Source: Saccharomyces uvarum (lineage: Eukaryota; Ascomycota; Saccharomycetes; Saccharomycetales; Saccharomycetaceae). From it: a stretch of DNA of 64,000 bases. Numbering within the stretch: position 1 is the stretch's first letter; each line of letters begins with the position of its first letter. Under the pieces are notes generated by a model. It saw only the letters and a program-made list of their open reading frames with translations, was not told the DNA's origin and ran no database searches. The position numbers and the translations under genes were made by a program. Positions 29,629 through 39,916 of this stretch are shown in pieces. Where the stretch lies: the NCBI GenBank assembly GCA_947243795.1, contig OX365935.1, positions 496,001-560,000 on the forward strand. Direction: 5' to 3'.

Positions 29629-30484
29629 AAAAACTAAAAAAAAATATAAAGCACCTGCACGATGGGGGGGGAGGGGCGAAATTCACGGGCATTCATCTAC
29701 ATAATTCCATTTTATTTCCTATTTATTTCTAGCGCGTTATCGGGGTTATTTTTTCTGTAATATATAGTGATGGTATAGCGTTATTTAAATATTGGTTTAT
29801 AGTACCTAATAAAGACACTTTCACACTTTCCAAAGCAAACTAGAACGCAGAAAAGTGAACATTGAATGGCCTTAACGCGTGCGGCTTCTCGAGCCTAGAA
29901 AAAAATGAAAGCCGTGGTTATTCAGAGATCTAGCATGTCATGATGCACTCTATCTTCGGTACTTTCTTTTTTTCCGCCGGATTTTATGCAATCTCCGGTA
30001 ATGTGCTAGTGATTAGTAGACGGGATCTAGAAAGGCTGTCGACGGCAGCACGGTCTGCCTCTCTGGGAGAATGCCCAGCACAATTCATCCTGTGCCACGT
30101 GAGGGGACGGTGTTCATTTGGCGATGCTGGCTTCGCCTTTTGGAACGCGGCCGGGGTAGCAGGGGAAAGGCAAAGGCAAAGGTAGACAATGGAAAATTAC
30201 ACTTTTTACTTCTTCAAGGCAGCGGGGCCTAGAAGTATGTGTGTTGTAGCTTATTCAATTGCTTAGCTAAACGCAAAGAGCACGCATAGCGCTGCTCTTT
30301 GCTCCCTTTTTTTTATTAACTCGCATCTTATTTGCCCGTTTTCTTCGAAGCCTCGTTTATTATCTCATTCCTTAATAATCAGATCTTTATTTCGGGTAGT
30401 TGGTTTTTTTTTTTACCTTTGTTCCTTTTCTATGCAGTCTATCCCCTTAGCATTTTTTTTTTTCCCAATTCTTGTAGTTCCCAG

Positions 30485-30490
30485 TATAAA
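30485..30490 (+). promoter_or_regulatory. TATA box of WTM1
   Basis: TATAAA about 172 bp upstream of the WTM1 ATG, downstream of long poly(T) tracts. Position and sequence fit a yeast TATA box. Confidence 0.5.
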
Positions 30491-30619
30491 GGAAACAAAA
30501 AAAGAAGAAGATTTGGAAAGTTTATATTTGCTTGCGTTGTAGGTATTGAACGGAGAAACTTAACTTAGTTCTTAAATCGGTGTTTTCCAATTCTTCTTAG
30601 CTAATCGGTTAATCTTGAA

Positions 30620-30654
30620 CAACACAACACAATACAATACAATACAATACAATA
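30620..30654 (+). repeat. AATAC pentamer repeat in the WTM1 5' leader
   Basis: Short array of AACAC and AATAC pentamers (about seven units) ending 7 bases before the WTM1 ATG. It makes a G-free, unstructured leader, which favours efficient initiation. Confidence 0.75.
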
Positions 30655-30661
30655 GAAAACA

Positions 30662-31972
30662 ATGTCTAAGAAAGTCTGGAAATCGTCCTCCCCTTCCACG
30701 TATGAACATATCTCTAGTTTGAGACCTAAATTTACGTCTCGTGTAGACAACGTTCTTCACCAGAGAAAGGCTTTGACTTTCAGCAATGTTATTGTCCCAG
30801 ACAAGAAGGAGAACACTATATCTTCGAGCGTTATCTACTCTCAAGGTAGTGACATCTACGAAATCGACTTCACCGTACCATTGCAGAATACCTTGGAACC
30901 AGTGAAGGAATACGGTGACGCTTTTGAAGTTGCCGAAAAGACCTCATTGGGTCCAAAGTTTGTTTACCAGGGCGAAACCGTTTCCAAAATGGCTTATTTG
31001 GACAAGACTGGAGAGACAACACTACTAGCCATGTCCAAGAACGGGTCCTTGGCTTGGTTCAAGGAAGGTATTAAGGTCCCAATTCACATCGTACAAGAAA
31101 TGATGGGTCCGGCCACCAGCTACGCCAGTATCCATTCGTTGACTAGACCGGGCGATCTGCCTGAAAAGGACTTTTCATTGGCAATCTCTGACTTCGGCAT
31201 TTCTAGCGACACCGAAACCATTGTCAAGTCTCAGAGTAACGGGGATGAAGAAGACAGTATTTTGAAAATCGTTGACAATGCCGGTAAACCTGGTGACATC
31301 TTGCGCACTGTCCATGTCCCAGGTACCACTGTGACTCATACCGTAAAATTTTTTGACAACCATATCTTTGCATCTTGTTCAGATGACAACGTCTTGAGAT
31401 TCTGGGACACTAGAACCTCGGACAAGCCTCTATGGGTTTTGGGTGAACCCAAAAACGGAAGATTGACATCGTTCGATTGTTCGCAAGTCTCCAATAACTT
31501 GTTTGTTACCGGTTTCAGCACCGGTATTATCAAGCTATGGGATGCTCGTGTAGCCGAAGCTGCCACCACCGATTTAACGTACAGGCAGAATGGTGAAGAT
31601 CCTATTCAAAATGAAATCGCTAACTTCTACCATGCAGGTGGCGATTCTGTTGTCGATGTCCAATTCTCCACGACTTCAAGTTCTAAATTCTTGACTGTTG
31701 GTGGCACCGGTAACGTTTACCACTGGAACACCGACTACACTCTGTCAAACTATGAACCCAAGGATAGCAACACTGCTCCACAAGACGCCACTGAAATATC
31801 CCAAACAAACTCTTTGGAATTCTTGCACAAGGGTGGGAGTAGGAGATCTCCAAAACATGTCGGAAGAAGAAACGCTACTGCTTGGCATCCGGTTATCGAA
31901 GACCTGGTTGGTACAGTTGATGATGACACTTTAGTCAGCATCTACAAGCCATACACTGAGGAAAGCGAATAG
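30662..31972 (+). CDS. WTM1: WD-repeat transcriptional modulator Wtm1
   Basis: Nuclear WD40 protein that anchors the ribonucleotide reductase small subunit (Rnr2-Rnr4) in the nucleus and modulates meiotic and silenced genes. 436 residues. Starts MSKKVWKSSSPSTYEHISSLRPKF. WD-type blocks include VHVPGTTVTHTVKFFDNHIFASCSDDNVLRFWDTR (about 235-270), LFVTGFSTGIIKLWDARV and FLTVGGTGNVYHWN. Codons are A/T-ending and typical of a well-expressed yeast gene, unlike its tandem copy WTM2. The strong leader and TATA box agree with higher expression than WTM2. Confidence 0.96.
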   Translation: MSKKVWKSSSPSTYEHISSLRPKFTSRVDNVLHQRKALTFSNVIVPDKKENTISSSVIYSQGSDIYEIDFTVPLQNTLEPVKEYGDAFEVAEKTSLGPKFVYQGETVSKMAYLDKTGETTLLAMSKNGSLAWFKEGIKVPIHIVQEMMGPATSYASIHSLTRPGDLPEKDFSLAISDFGISSDTETIVKSQSNGDEEDSILKIVDNAGKPGDILRTVHVPGTTVTHTVKFFDNHIFASCSDDNVLRFWDTRTSDKPLWVLGEPKNGRLTSFDCSQVSNNLFVTGFSTGIIKLWDARVAEAATTDLTYRQNGEDPIQNEIANFYHAGGDSVVDVQFSTTSSSKFLTVGGTGNVYHWNTDYTLSNYEPKDSNTAPQDATEISQTNSLEFLHKGGSRRSPKHVGRRNATAWHPVIEDLVGTVDDDTLVSIYKPYTEESE

Positions 31973-32414
31973 TCGTGGTGCAAACATACAGCTGAGCTGA
32001 ATTTATGTATTAAACGTTTTAGCGTTGATTTTTTCTTCTCCGGGATGGCAGATTTCCCAGATATGTATAGGAACTAGTGCCAATATATTTATTATTCAAT
32101 ATTTAAACAATGTCTACTTACCTCTGCGTGCTTCTAACATGAACCTCCCCTCCATGCTATTATGGTCCATGAAGAATACGAATCATTACCCACGGGAAAT
32201 CCTATATTTCAGGTCATCGCGACAAGTGAAAAAGCAGATCAACTGATTGTAAGTGAAATGAGTAACGCCTCAAAATAAGGAAGGCAATCTAGAATAGATA
32301 GGAATTCTGAAACGCTTTCAACGGAGGTTTTATCTATAGCATGCTTGCGTATTCTTTACAGCATCCCTAGATCAAGTATAGAAACTACTCTATTTATTTC
32401 ACAGTTCCTTCATT
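31973..32414. other. Intergenic region WTM1-MKK1
   Basis: 442 bp between tandem genes: WTM1 3' end and MKK1 promoter. No motif stood out beyond A/T tracts. Confidence 0.4.
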
Positions 32415-33935
32415 ATGGCTTCACTATTTAGGCCCCCAGAGTCGACGAAATGCAACCCAAATTCTCCGAGACTAAAGCTGCCCTCCCTAAGGAACAACCA
32501 GTTAGATAATCGTAATATATATTCAATATCTAACGGGAGCTCTACGACAGGCCATACTCCAGAGCCGTTGACTTCTTCCACATCCACTCTATTCTCTCAA
32601 CATCAACCTTATTCGAGCGAATCTTCCATGGCTCTAAACACCATAAAAAAGAGGCCTGCTCCACCACCGTTAACCTCATTGAGCACAAGCACACTACCTA
32701 AAAGCAAAACGCGACCCCACCTTGTGCCTATTACCGATTTACCAGACTCTAGGCAGGATCTAGAATTGAAACAGAAAACAATAGTCGCAAGTGAGCCTTC
32801 GGATAGTAGTGATTTGATCTCTCCGTCGATAGCAAGCCCCTTTTCACATACAAACACGTCTTCTCCCTATCTTAGAACCGACCTGAACAATTCAGTGGAG
32901 TCAGATTTTTCAAATTTGATATCGGCATATGAACAAAGCTCAAGTCCGATTAAACCATTACTTCGTCAGACTGCAACGCCTACGGAATCATGTACGAACT
33001 TGAACAGTGCGCAAGATGTCGACCAACTGGATGAAAATGGCTGGAAATATACTAACCTAAAGGATAAGATAGAGACTCTAGGTGTCCTGGGAGAAGGCGC
33101 GGGTGGATCTGTGTCCAAGTGTAAACTAAAAAATGGATCTAAAATATTTGCTTTAAAAGTAATCAATACACTAAATACAGATCCTGAGTTCCAAAAACAA
33201 ATATTCAGAGAATTACAATTTAACAAAAGTTTTGAATCCGAATATATCGTACGGTATTATGGAATGTTTACAGATGACCAAAACTCTTCAATATACATTG
33301 CTATGGAATACATGGGCGGCAGATCATTGGATGCAATTTACAAAAACTTATCGAATCGCGGGGGGAGAATCGGCGAGAAGGTTCTAGGGAAAATTGCAGA
33401 AGCAGTACTAAGAGGGCTATCGTATTTGCATGAAAAAAAAGTTATTCATAGAGATATCAAACCACAGAACATTCTTTTGAATGAGAGGGGACTAGTAAAG
33501 CTTTGCGATTTTGGAGTCAGCGGAGAAGCCGTGAACTCACTAGCTACAACGTTCACTGGAACCTCCTTTTATATGGCTCCAGAAAGGATTCAAGGCCAAC
33601 CATATAGTGTTACATCTGATGTGTGGTCACTTGGATTGACAATTTTAGAAGTGGCGAATGGAAAGTTTCCCTGCTCTTCAGAGAAAATGGCAGCGAATAT
33701 AGCTCCATTTGAACTATTAATGTGGATCCTAACATTCACTCCTGAATTAAAGGACGATTCCGAATCCGGTATTATATGGAGTCCATCATTCAAATCTTTC
33801 ATCGACTACTGCTTGAAGAAGGATAGTCGTGAACGCCCTTCCCCCAGACAAATGATAAGTCATCCCTGGATAAAGGGACAAATGAAGAAGAAGGTCAATA
33901 TGGAAAAATTTATCAAGAAATGCTGGGAAGATTAA
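32415..33935 (+). CDS. MKK1: MAP kinase kinase Mkk1 of the cell wall integrity pathway
   Basis: Dual-specificity kinase that activates Slt2 downstream of Pkc1 and Bck1; partly redundant with its duplicate MKK2. The N-terminal 215 residues are Ser/Pro-rich and include docking and regulatory sites. The kinase domain starts near 222: glycine loop LGEGAGGSVSKC, VAIK-type lysine in FALKVI, catalytic loop HRDIKPQN, DFGVSGEAV, and the activation segment with Ser and Thr in NSLATTFTGTS, where Bck1 phosphorylates. It ends WEDstop at residue 506. Length is close to the 508 of S. cerevisiae. Confidence 0.97.
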   Translation: MASLFRPPESTKCNPNSPRLKLPSLRNNQLDNRNIYSISNGSSTTGHTPEPLTSSTSTLFSQHQPYSSESSMALNTIKKRPAPPPLTSLSTSTLPKSKTRPHLVPITDLPDSRQDLELKQKTIVASEPSDSSDLISPSIASPFSHTNTSSPYLRTDLNNSVESDFSNLISAYEQSSSPIKPLLRQTATPTESCTNLNSAQDVDQLDENGWKYTNLKDKIETLGVLGEGAGGSVSKCKLKNGSKIFALKVINTLNTDPEFQKQIFRELQFNKSFESEYIVRYYGMFTDDQNSSIYIAMEYMGGRSLDAIYKNLSNRGGRIGEKVLGKIAEAVLRGLSYLHEKKVIHRDIKPQNILLNERGLVKLCDFGVSGEAVNSLATTFTGTSFYMAPERIQGQPYSVTSDVWSLGLTILEVANGKFPCSSEKMAANIAPFELLMWILTFTPELKDDSESGIIWSPSFKSFIDYCLKKDSRERPSPRQMISHPWIKGQMKKKVNMEKFIKKCWED

Positions 33936-34371
33936 CGGTTTGTCTTTTTTTTACGAGCTGCTAATCATTTTGATTTATTTAATATTGTTTTGTATTTACT
34001 ACAAGCTTTGGCCGTTATGCAAGATTCATACCCCACATCAGCCAACCCATAGAAGATAGCAATACATAGCTCAACAAATAAATAGACTCGGATATAGATG
34101 TATGATACTAATGAATAGGATAGGCATTTTAATGACTAACAATTCTTAGACTTGGTGTACGTATTCAGTGATATATATCATCTTCTCGCAACGCAATTTC
34201 CAGCAAACTCCCATGAATCAAGCAAGACACCTGGATGTATCGTGAAAATTCAAACCACCAACCTTAGCATACGCAGCTACAAGCCAGACCAGACCGCCTT
34301 GCCAAATTCTGTTTTCATTAAAAGTGATAAGACAGATTGCCATAACGAAAGAATATATTGGAAACTAGAGA
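33936..34371. other. Intergenic region MKK1-MGE1
   Basis: 436 bp. A loose heat-shock-like GAA..TTC pair at about 34240 (gaaaattc) was seen, but not a three-unit heat-shock element. An ORF at 34152-34400 overlaps the MGE1 start in another frame and is not supported. Confidence 0.4.
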
Positions 34372-35058
34372 ATGAGAGCCTTTGCAGCAGCCACAATTAG
34401 AACCACCACTAGGAAGTCGTACCTCCCAATGGGACCAAGAGCTCCCATAATGACTTCTGCGTTTTCAGGAAGAGCTACTCCACTTACAAGGATGAGATTC
34501 TATTCCGATGAAGCCAAGAAAGAAGAAGCCAAAGAAAACAACGAAAATTTGACTGAAGAACAATCTGAAGTTAAGAAATTGGAGAGTCAGCTGAGTGTCA
34601 AGACCAAAGAGGCTTCCGAACTAAAGGACAGATTGTTGAGATCCGTCGCTGATTTCAGGAACTTGCAACAAGTCACCAAGAAAGATATTCAGAAAGCCAA
34701 AGACTTTGCATTGCAGAAATTTGCAAAGGACTTATTAGAGTCCGTGGATAACTTTGGTCATGCTTTAAATGCTTTCAAAGAGGAAGACTTGGAGAAGTCC
34801 AAGGAAATTAGTGACTTGTACACTGGTGTCAGAATGACCAGAGATGTTTTTGAAAGTACCTTAAGAAAACACGGTATTCAAAAATTGGACCCAATGGGAG
34901 AACAGTTTGACCCAAATAAGCACGAAGCGACATTTGAGCTGCCACAACCTGACAAAGAACCAGGTACTATTTTCCACGTACAACAGTTAGGTTTTACTTT
35001 GAATGACAGAGTCATCAGACCAGCAAAGGTCGGCATCGTCAAAGGCGAAGAAAACTAA
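34372..35058 (+). CDS. MGE1: Mitochondrial GrpE nucleotide-exchange factor Mge1
   Basis: Releases ADP from mitochondrial Hsp70 (Ssc1, Ssq1) during import and folding. The presequence runs over about residues 1-43: Arg/Thr-rich, no acidic residue, ending RMRFYSDE. The long N-terminal coiled coil covers about 50-110 (NENLTEEQSEVKKLESQL). The GrpE domain follows, with RSVADFRNLQQVTKKD and the beta-domain signature FDPNKHEATFELPQ and VIRPAKVGIVKG. Length is 228. Single-copy essential gene in S. cerevisiae. Confidence 0.98.
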   Translation: MRAFAAATIRTTTRKSYLPMGPRAPIMTSAFSGRATPLTRMRFYSDEAKKEEAKENNENLTEEQSEVKKLESQLSVKTKEASELKDRLLRSVADFRNLQQVTKKDIQKAKDFALQKFAKDLLESVDNFGHALNAFKEEDLEKSKEISDLYTGVRMTRDVFESTLRKHGIQKLDPMGEQFDPNKHEATFELPQPDKEPGTIFHVQQLGFTLNDRVIRPAKVGIVKGEEN

Positions 35059-35630
35059 TCTTACCTGAAATTGTTATGATCCATATATTTATCCACATGT
35101 GCTTTCCTTTTTCTGCCTAGTTTAGTTTTATTTACTATGTTTACTTGTATATATTTGTGAACTAATGAAAATATAAAAGAATATCAACTCTCAAAGCACA
35201 TGTGCTGCGAAAAAGTTAAACTCATGAGTGAATGGTATGTAGGAAACATCTGATAATGGTTTTTGGTCCTTCTTTATGTACTCCTTCGAATATTCCTTTG
35301 TTTCTTTTAAGAATGGCCTCTTCCCAGTGTTGTTTTTTTGTAAACAATGACGGCGAATTCCACTCAAAACGTGAGTAGAAAATTATAGTGTTGTAAACAA
35401 TCGCATCGGTGAGTTAGTGTAGCATCATTATACCGAAAAAAAGCTTCATTTGAGGGATAGACTATCTGTTGTGTTTTTGGTATTCCCTTTACAGCAAGTT
35501 CACCGTTTATTGAGCTTATCGTGAGCTTCAACTATCACAACTTTTTGTTTCTCGAGAAACCTATCTTTTCATACCTGAACTCATCGCACAATATTCTATT
35601 CAGGGCACATCGTATATCCAAAGAATATAT
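35059..35630. other. Intergenic region MGE1-KIN4
   Basis: 572 bp, AT-rich. An ORF at 35521-35772 begins with GTG and overlaps KIN4 in another frame; rejected. No further element recognised. Confidence 0.4.
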
Positions 35631-38057
35631 ATGGCTTCCATACCCAAACGCCATACATATAGTGGCAATGTCGCCACTGAAAGAAACAACTGTTCTCTTC
35701 AGAGGAACAACGAGATGTTGTATCCTATACGTAAAAGCCAACGAAAACATGCTACCTTTGGGCCATATATAGTGGGTTCTACTCTGGGTGAAGGGGAATT
35801 TGGTAAAGTTAAATTAGGTTGGTCTAAAGCATCCTCGCCGAATGAGGTTCCTAAGCAAGTTGCGATAAAACTAATTAGAAGAGATACCATCAAGAAAGAT
35901 GCCGATAAAGAAGTTAAAATATACCGTGAAATTAACGCACTGAAGCATTTGACACATCCGAACATCATTTATTTAGAAGAGGTTTTACAGAATTCAAAGT
36001 ACATTGGGATAGTACTGGAGTTTGTATCTGGTGGTGAATTCTATAAGTATATCCAAAGAAAGAGAAGATTAAAGGAATCTTCTGCATGCAGGCTGTTTGC
36101 TCAATTAATTAGTGGTGTCAACTATATGCACTCCAAGGGACTTGTTCATAGAGATTTGAAACTGGAAAACTTATTAATGGATAAACATGAAAACCTGGTC
36201 ATCACAGATTTTGGTTTTGTGAATGAATTCTTCGAAGATAATGAACTAATGAGAACTTCCTGTGGCTCCCCTTGTTATGCAGCACCAGAATTGGTCGTTA
36301 GTACTAAGGCATATGAGGCAAGAAAAGCAGATGTTTGGTCCTGTGGTGTCATTCTTTACGCCATGCTTGCCGGATATCTACCATGGGATGACGACCATGA
36401 AAATCCAACAGGTGACGATATCGCTAGACTATACCAGTACATTACCCAGACGCCTCTTAAGTTTCCTGAATATATAACGCCTATTCCAAGAGACCTGTTA
36501 AGACGAATTTTGGTACCGAACCCAAGAAGAAGAGTAAGCTTACGGGCAATACAAAGGCATGAGTGGTTGAAACCACACCAGGCCTTTTTAAGTATTCAGC
36601 CGAACTACTGGGATGAACAATTGCAAAAGGAGCATCCGCAACCAGCTACTGGGGGTGATGTTGGTCGACATACAACTTATTCCTCGCCAACATCCTCGGA
36701 GTTGAAAAGTAGGGATAGGAACTCGCTGATAATAGAGTCAACCATAGAGCAATCTCGACTGTCTCCGAAACCCGTGGCTACTAGACCGGATTCATCAATA
36801 TCCATCAGCGATTCGACGCTGATACCGAACAATACGAAAAGAAATCGAATCGAATCTAGGGTCGTTAGTGATCGTTCAATTGAATCGAATAATCACAAAA
36901 AAAATACTACAAACAGCTTTTCACAAGCAGACCAAACAACTGCTAGGCACTCTTCCAGAGGCAATAAACATACATCAGTTGCTGGGCTCCTTACAATCCC
37001 CGGGTCCCCTACGATCGTGAGGACAAGGAATATATCATCAGAACCTACTGGCCAAGTAAACGCTCCCAATCAGACGACTTTTACTCAAGAGGATTTCCAC
37101 CGTGTCGGTAATTATCACGTGCCTCGTAGTAAACCTAGGCCTACTTCTTACTATCCAGGGCTTATTCGAAACACTGCAGATGACAGTTTAATGGATATTC
37201 CAGTAAATAAATTAAACGGAAAGGTGCCAGATTGCAAAAACTTGGTTTCTTCAAAAACCCCAGAAGGCAATTCTTCGGACATTGCACATGATGCTACTAA
37301 AGCTGCTATTTCTAATAATTCCATTATAATATTATCGGAAGGCCCGGCAGTGAAAATTTCGCCTGTAGATTATCATTATGCTATTGGTGACCTGAATTAT
37401 GGTGATCAACCAACAACAGAAGCTATCGCAAAAATGAATAGAGATCTTGCCTACAAAATGATAGAGAACGATGCGTCGCTTGAGAAGGCCGGCCCAGAGA
37501 ATGAATCGATGATCTCAACTGCTAAAGAGTCCAATGGCTCTGTTAGTGAAGAAGATACTGAAACTCGGCCACATAATGTTGCCAATCCTTCTAACAAATC
37601 GGTTATTTCCCTGGAAAAAGAAAATAGGAAAAACTACGAAAGAAAAAGGTTCAGCTTCATGTCATTATATTCATCCTTGAATGGGTCGAGGTCAACTGTG
37701 GAATCACGTCATTCCAAGGTCAATATGCCTCCAGCTTCGTCGAGAAATATATCAGGACAGTCAAATCAGAGCAGCAATAAAATAACTCAGCATCAATCAC
37801 GTATTCTTGCAAATAACAGTGTGTCGAAAGTGCCAACGCCTGATAAAAACATTAATGACGGTGGGGGAAGGATCGTCAATCCTGGTAATACTGGAATTGG
37901 CAATTCAGGCAGACCTACGCGAGCTTCTGTTATGATTTCAACGTTACGAGAAGAAGAAAGAAGTACAGTGCCTGCTGAAGGGCACAACGTTGAGGCTCAG
38001 ACTTCAACAGCAAGAAAGGTTTTGAACTTCTTTAAAAGAAGAAGCATGAGGATTTAG
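35631..38057 (+). CDS. KIN4: Spindle position checkpoint kinase Kin4
   Basis: Ser/Thr kinase that sits at the mother spindle pole body and cortex and blocks mitotic exit through Bfa1 when the spindle is misplaced. Kinase domain about 44-310: GEGEFGKV, AIKLIRR, HRDLKLEN, DFGFVNEF, and the T-loop LMRTSCGSPCYAAPE that Elm1 phosphorylates. The 490-residue C-terminal part is disordered and Ser-rich. It keeps short conserved islands: SSRGNKHTSVAGLLTIPGSP, FSFMSLYSSLNGSRS and the terminal LNFFKRRSMRI, the last likely for membrane binding. 808 residues, slightly longer than S. cerevisiae; the extra length lies in the disordered part. Duplicate of FRK1. Confidence 0.96.
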   Translation: MASIPKRHTYSGNVATERNNCSLQRNNEMLYPIRKSQRKHATFGPYIVGSTLGEGEFGKVKLGWSKASSPNEVPKQVAIKLIRRDTIKKDADKEVKIYREINALKHLTHPNIIYLEEVLQNSKYIGIVLEFVSGGEFYKYIQRKRRLKESSACRLFAQLISGVNYMHSKGLVHRDLKLENLLMDKHENLVITDFGFVNEFFEDNELMRTSCGSPCYAAPELVVSTKAYEARKADVWSCGVILYAMLAGYLPWDDDHENPTGDDIARLYQYITQTPLKFPEYITPIPRDLLRRILVPNPRRRVSLRAIQRHEWLKPHQAFLSIQPNYWDEQLQKEHPQPATGGDVGRHTTYSSPTSSELKSRDRNSLIIESTIEQSRLSPKPVATRPDSSISISDSTLIPNNTKRNRIESRVVSDRSIESNNHKKNTTNSFSQADQTTARHSSRGNKHTSVAGLLTIPGSPTIVRTRNISSEPTGQVNAPNQTTFTQEDFHRVGNYHVPRSKPRPTSYYPGLIRNTADDSLMDIPVNKLNGKVPDCKNLVSSKTPEGNSSDIAHDATKAAISNNSIIILSEGPAVKISPVDYHYAIGDLNYGDQPTTEAIAKMNRDLAYKMIENDASLEKAGPENESMISTAKESNGSVSEEDTETRPHNVANPSNKSVISLEKENRKNYERKRFSFMSLYSSLNGSRSTVESRHSKVNMPPASSRNISGQSNQSSNKITQHQSRILANNSVSKVPTPDKNINDGGGRIVNPGNTGIGNSGRPTRASVMISTLREEERSTVPAEGHNVEAQTSTARKVLNFFKRRSMRI

Positions 38058-38382
38058 TTTCTTAGTATATATAGGTATATCGGTAAGTAAAAGACATATT
38101 ATAGAGTAATAATATTATTTCTTTGGCAGTTTTGGTAAGTTTTTCAAGGACGCGTCCTGGCAGCATAGTGTGAAATAATGTAGCTATCTTATTGCATAAA
38201 ACAAACAAACAACTTATACTCACTTCTTTGAAGTATTCCACATGGGGAACCACGAGCAGTAAAATGGGGCGGAACTCAAAATGTAAACAAAAAAATAAGG
38301 ATATATATATGAATGCTTATTTTTTATATTTTATACAATATTAATAACAATAATTATAATTTTTTGTTTTGGTTTAACCTAA
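38058..38382. other. Convergent intergenic region KIN4-RPL33B
   Basis: 325 bp with strong A/T tracts and TATATA elements near 38065 and 38300, likely polyadenylation signals for both genes. No gene seen. Confidence 0.5.
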
Positions 38383-39202
<820 letters not shown>

Positions 39203-39410
39203 TTTTTCTATGATTTTATTTGGTTCTATTTCTCTAAAGGTTGTTAAGGCAAAATGAACACTTATCTAGAGAATCAGCTATATCAAGTGTATATTTAGGA
39301 CTCAACAGTGAGTGTAACGGGTAGAAGCCATAGGTAGGTAGCTAGGTAGCCTTACTATGGGGACAGGCCTCATTGGAAAGCAAGCGCCTTCACATGTCGC
39401 AGGCCCAGAC

Positions 39411-39500
39411 AGAGACTGCAAACAGACAGGTGGAAACCACCTGTCTGCTGTGCCGGACAGGAAGTTCCTTGGCAGAGGAAGGCCCGGTAGGCCTTACCTA
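39411..39500. other. Hairpin-rich GC block, possible structured RNA or DNA element
   Basis: CAGACAGGTGG at 39423-39433, AAA loop, and CCACCTGTCTG at 39437-39447 make a perfect 11-bp stem. Next, AGGAA/TTCCT around 39460-39470 can fold, and AAGGCC/GGCCTT at 39479-39495 with a 5-base loop makes a third hairpin. I know no annotated RNA here. It could be a 5' UTR or promoter structure of RPL33B or an unannotated noncoding RNA on either strand. Confidence 0.4.
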
Positions 39501-39672
39501 GAGGTGAAATTCTGACGTGGTAGGCCCAACGGAAGTGGCCAAAGGGAGACCATCCTCTGCGTAGAACATATTCCAATCGTCCTCCCCCCGCAAGTAGTGA
39601 CATTTCACAAGTATTGCGCGTCTAAGGAACGCAGAACCTATTTTATTTCCAAAGGCAAAATAAAAATACCTA

Positions 39673-39697
39673 TATGTGTGGGTGCATGTGTGGGTCT
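39673..39697 (-). promoter_or_regulatory. Tandem Rap1-like sites between RPL33B and SNR17A
   Basis: Read on the minus strand the block is a pair of ACCCACACAT-type elements a dozen bases apart, close to the Rap1 consensus RMACCCANNCAYY. Paired, same-orientation Rap1 sites are typical of ribosomal-protein promoters. They lie about 480 bp from RPL33B and 220 bp from U3, so they may serve both. The assignment is from pattern only. Confidence 0.55.
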
Positions 39698-39830
39698 TTG
39701 AGTGACGCCGTCTAAAGAAATCATGCGCCCAGACCCCACACCTTTTAGACGCTTAACCCTGATTTTTTTTTCAGTGTGTAACAAAGTCTAAGACTTGAAA
39801 AATTTTCTTGTGAGCATCCTCGGAAAAACA

Positions 39831-39840
39831 TATAAAAAGG
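39831..39840 (+). promoter_or_regulatory. TATA box of SNR17A
   Basis: TATAAAAAGG 86 bases before the first base of U3, a standard yeast spacing. Confidence 0.7.
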
Positions 39841-39916
39841 CTCTGCATTTTGTTAGCTTTAATATTTGTTAATGTTTTCTCCTTTATTCTTCCTTCTTAT
39901 TTTTTTTAAAATCTGT

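Larger units (their letters stand above)
29629..30661. other. Intergenic region WTM2-WTM1
   Basis: 1033 bp. It contains an 8-base G run near 29664, an E-box CACGTG at 30096-30101, long T tracts at 30300-30470, a TATAAA at 30485-30490 and an AATAC leader repeat. One ORF of 81 codons (29940-30185) shows no family and I leave it out. Best read as a long WTM1 promoter. Confidence 0.5.
39203..39916. other. Divergent region RPL33B-SNR17A with GC-rich hairpins
   Basis: 714 bp. The half next to RPL33B (about 39300-39600) is unusually GC-rich and full of perfect hairpins, listed below. The half next to SNR17A contains the tandem Rap1-like sites and a TATA box. Confidence 0.6.

Noticed and set aside
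34150-34371. Heat-shock element in front of MGE1
   Set aside because: Only a two-unit GAA/TTC pair was visible; three units in phase are needed.
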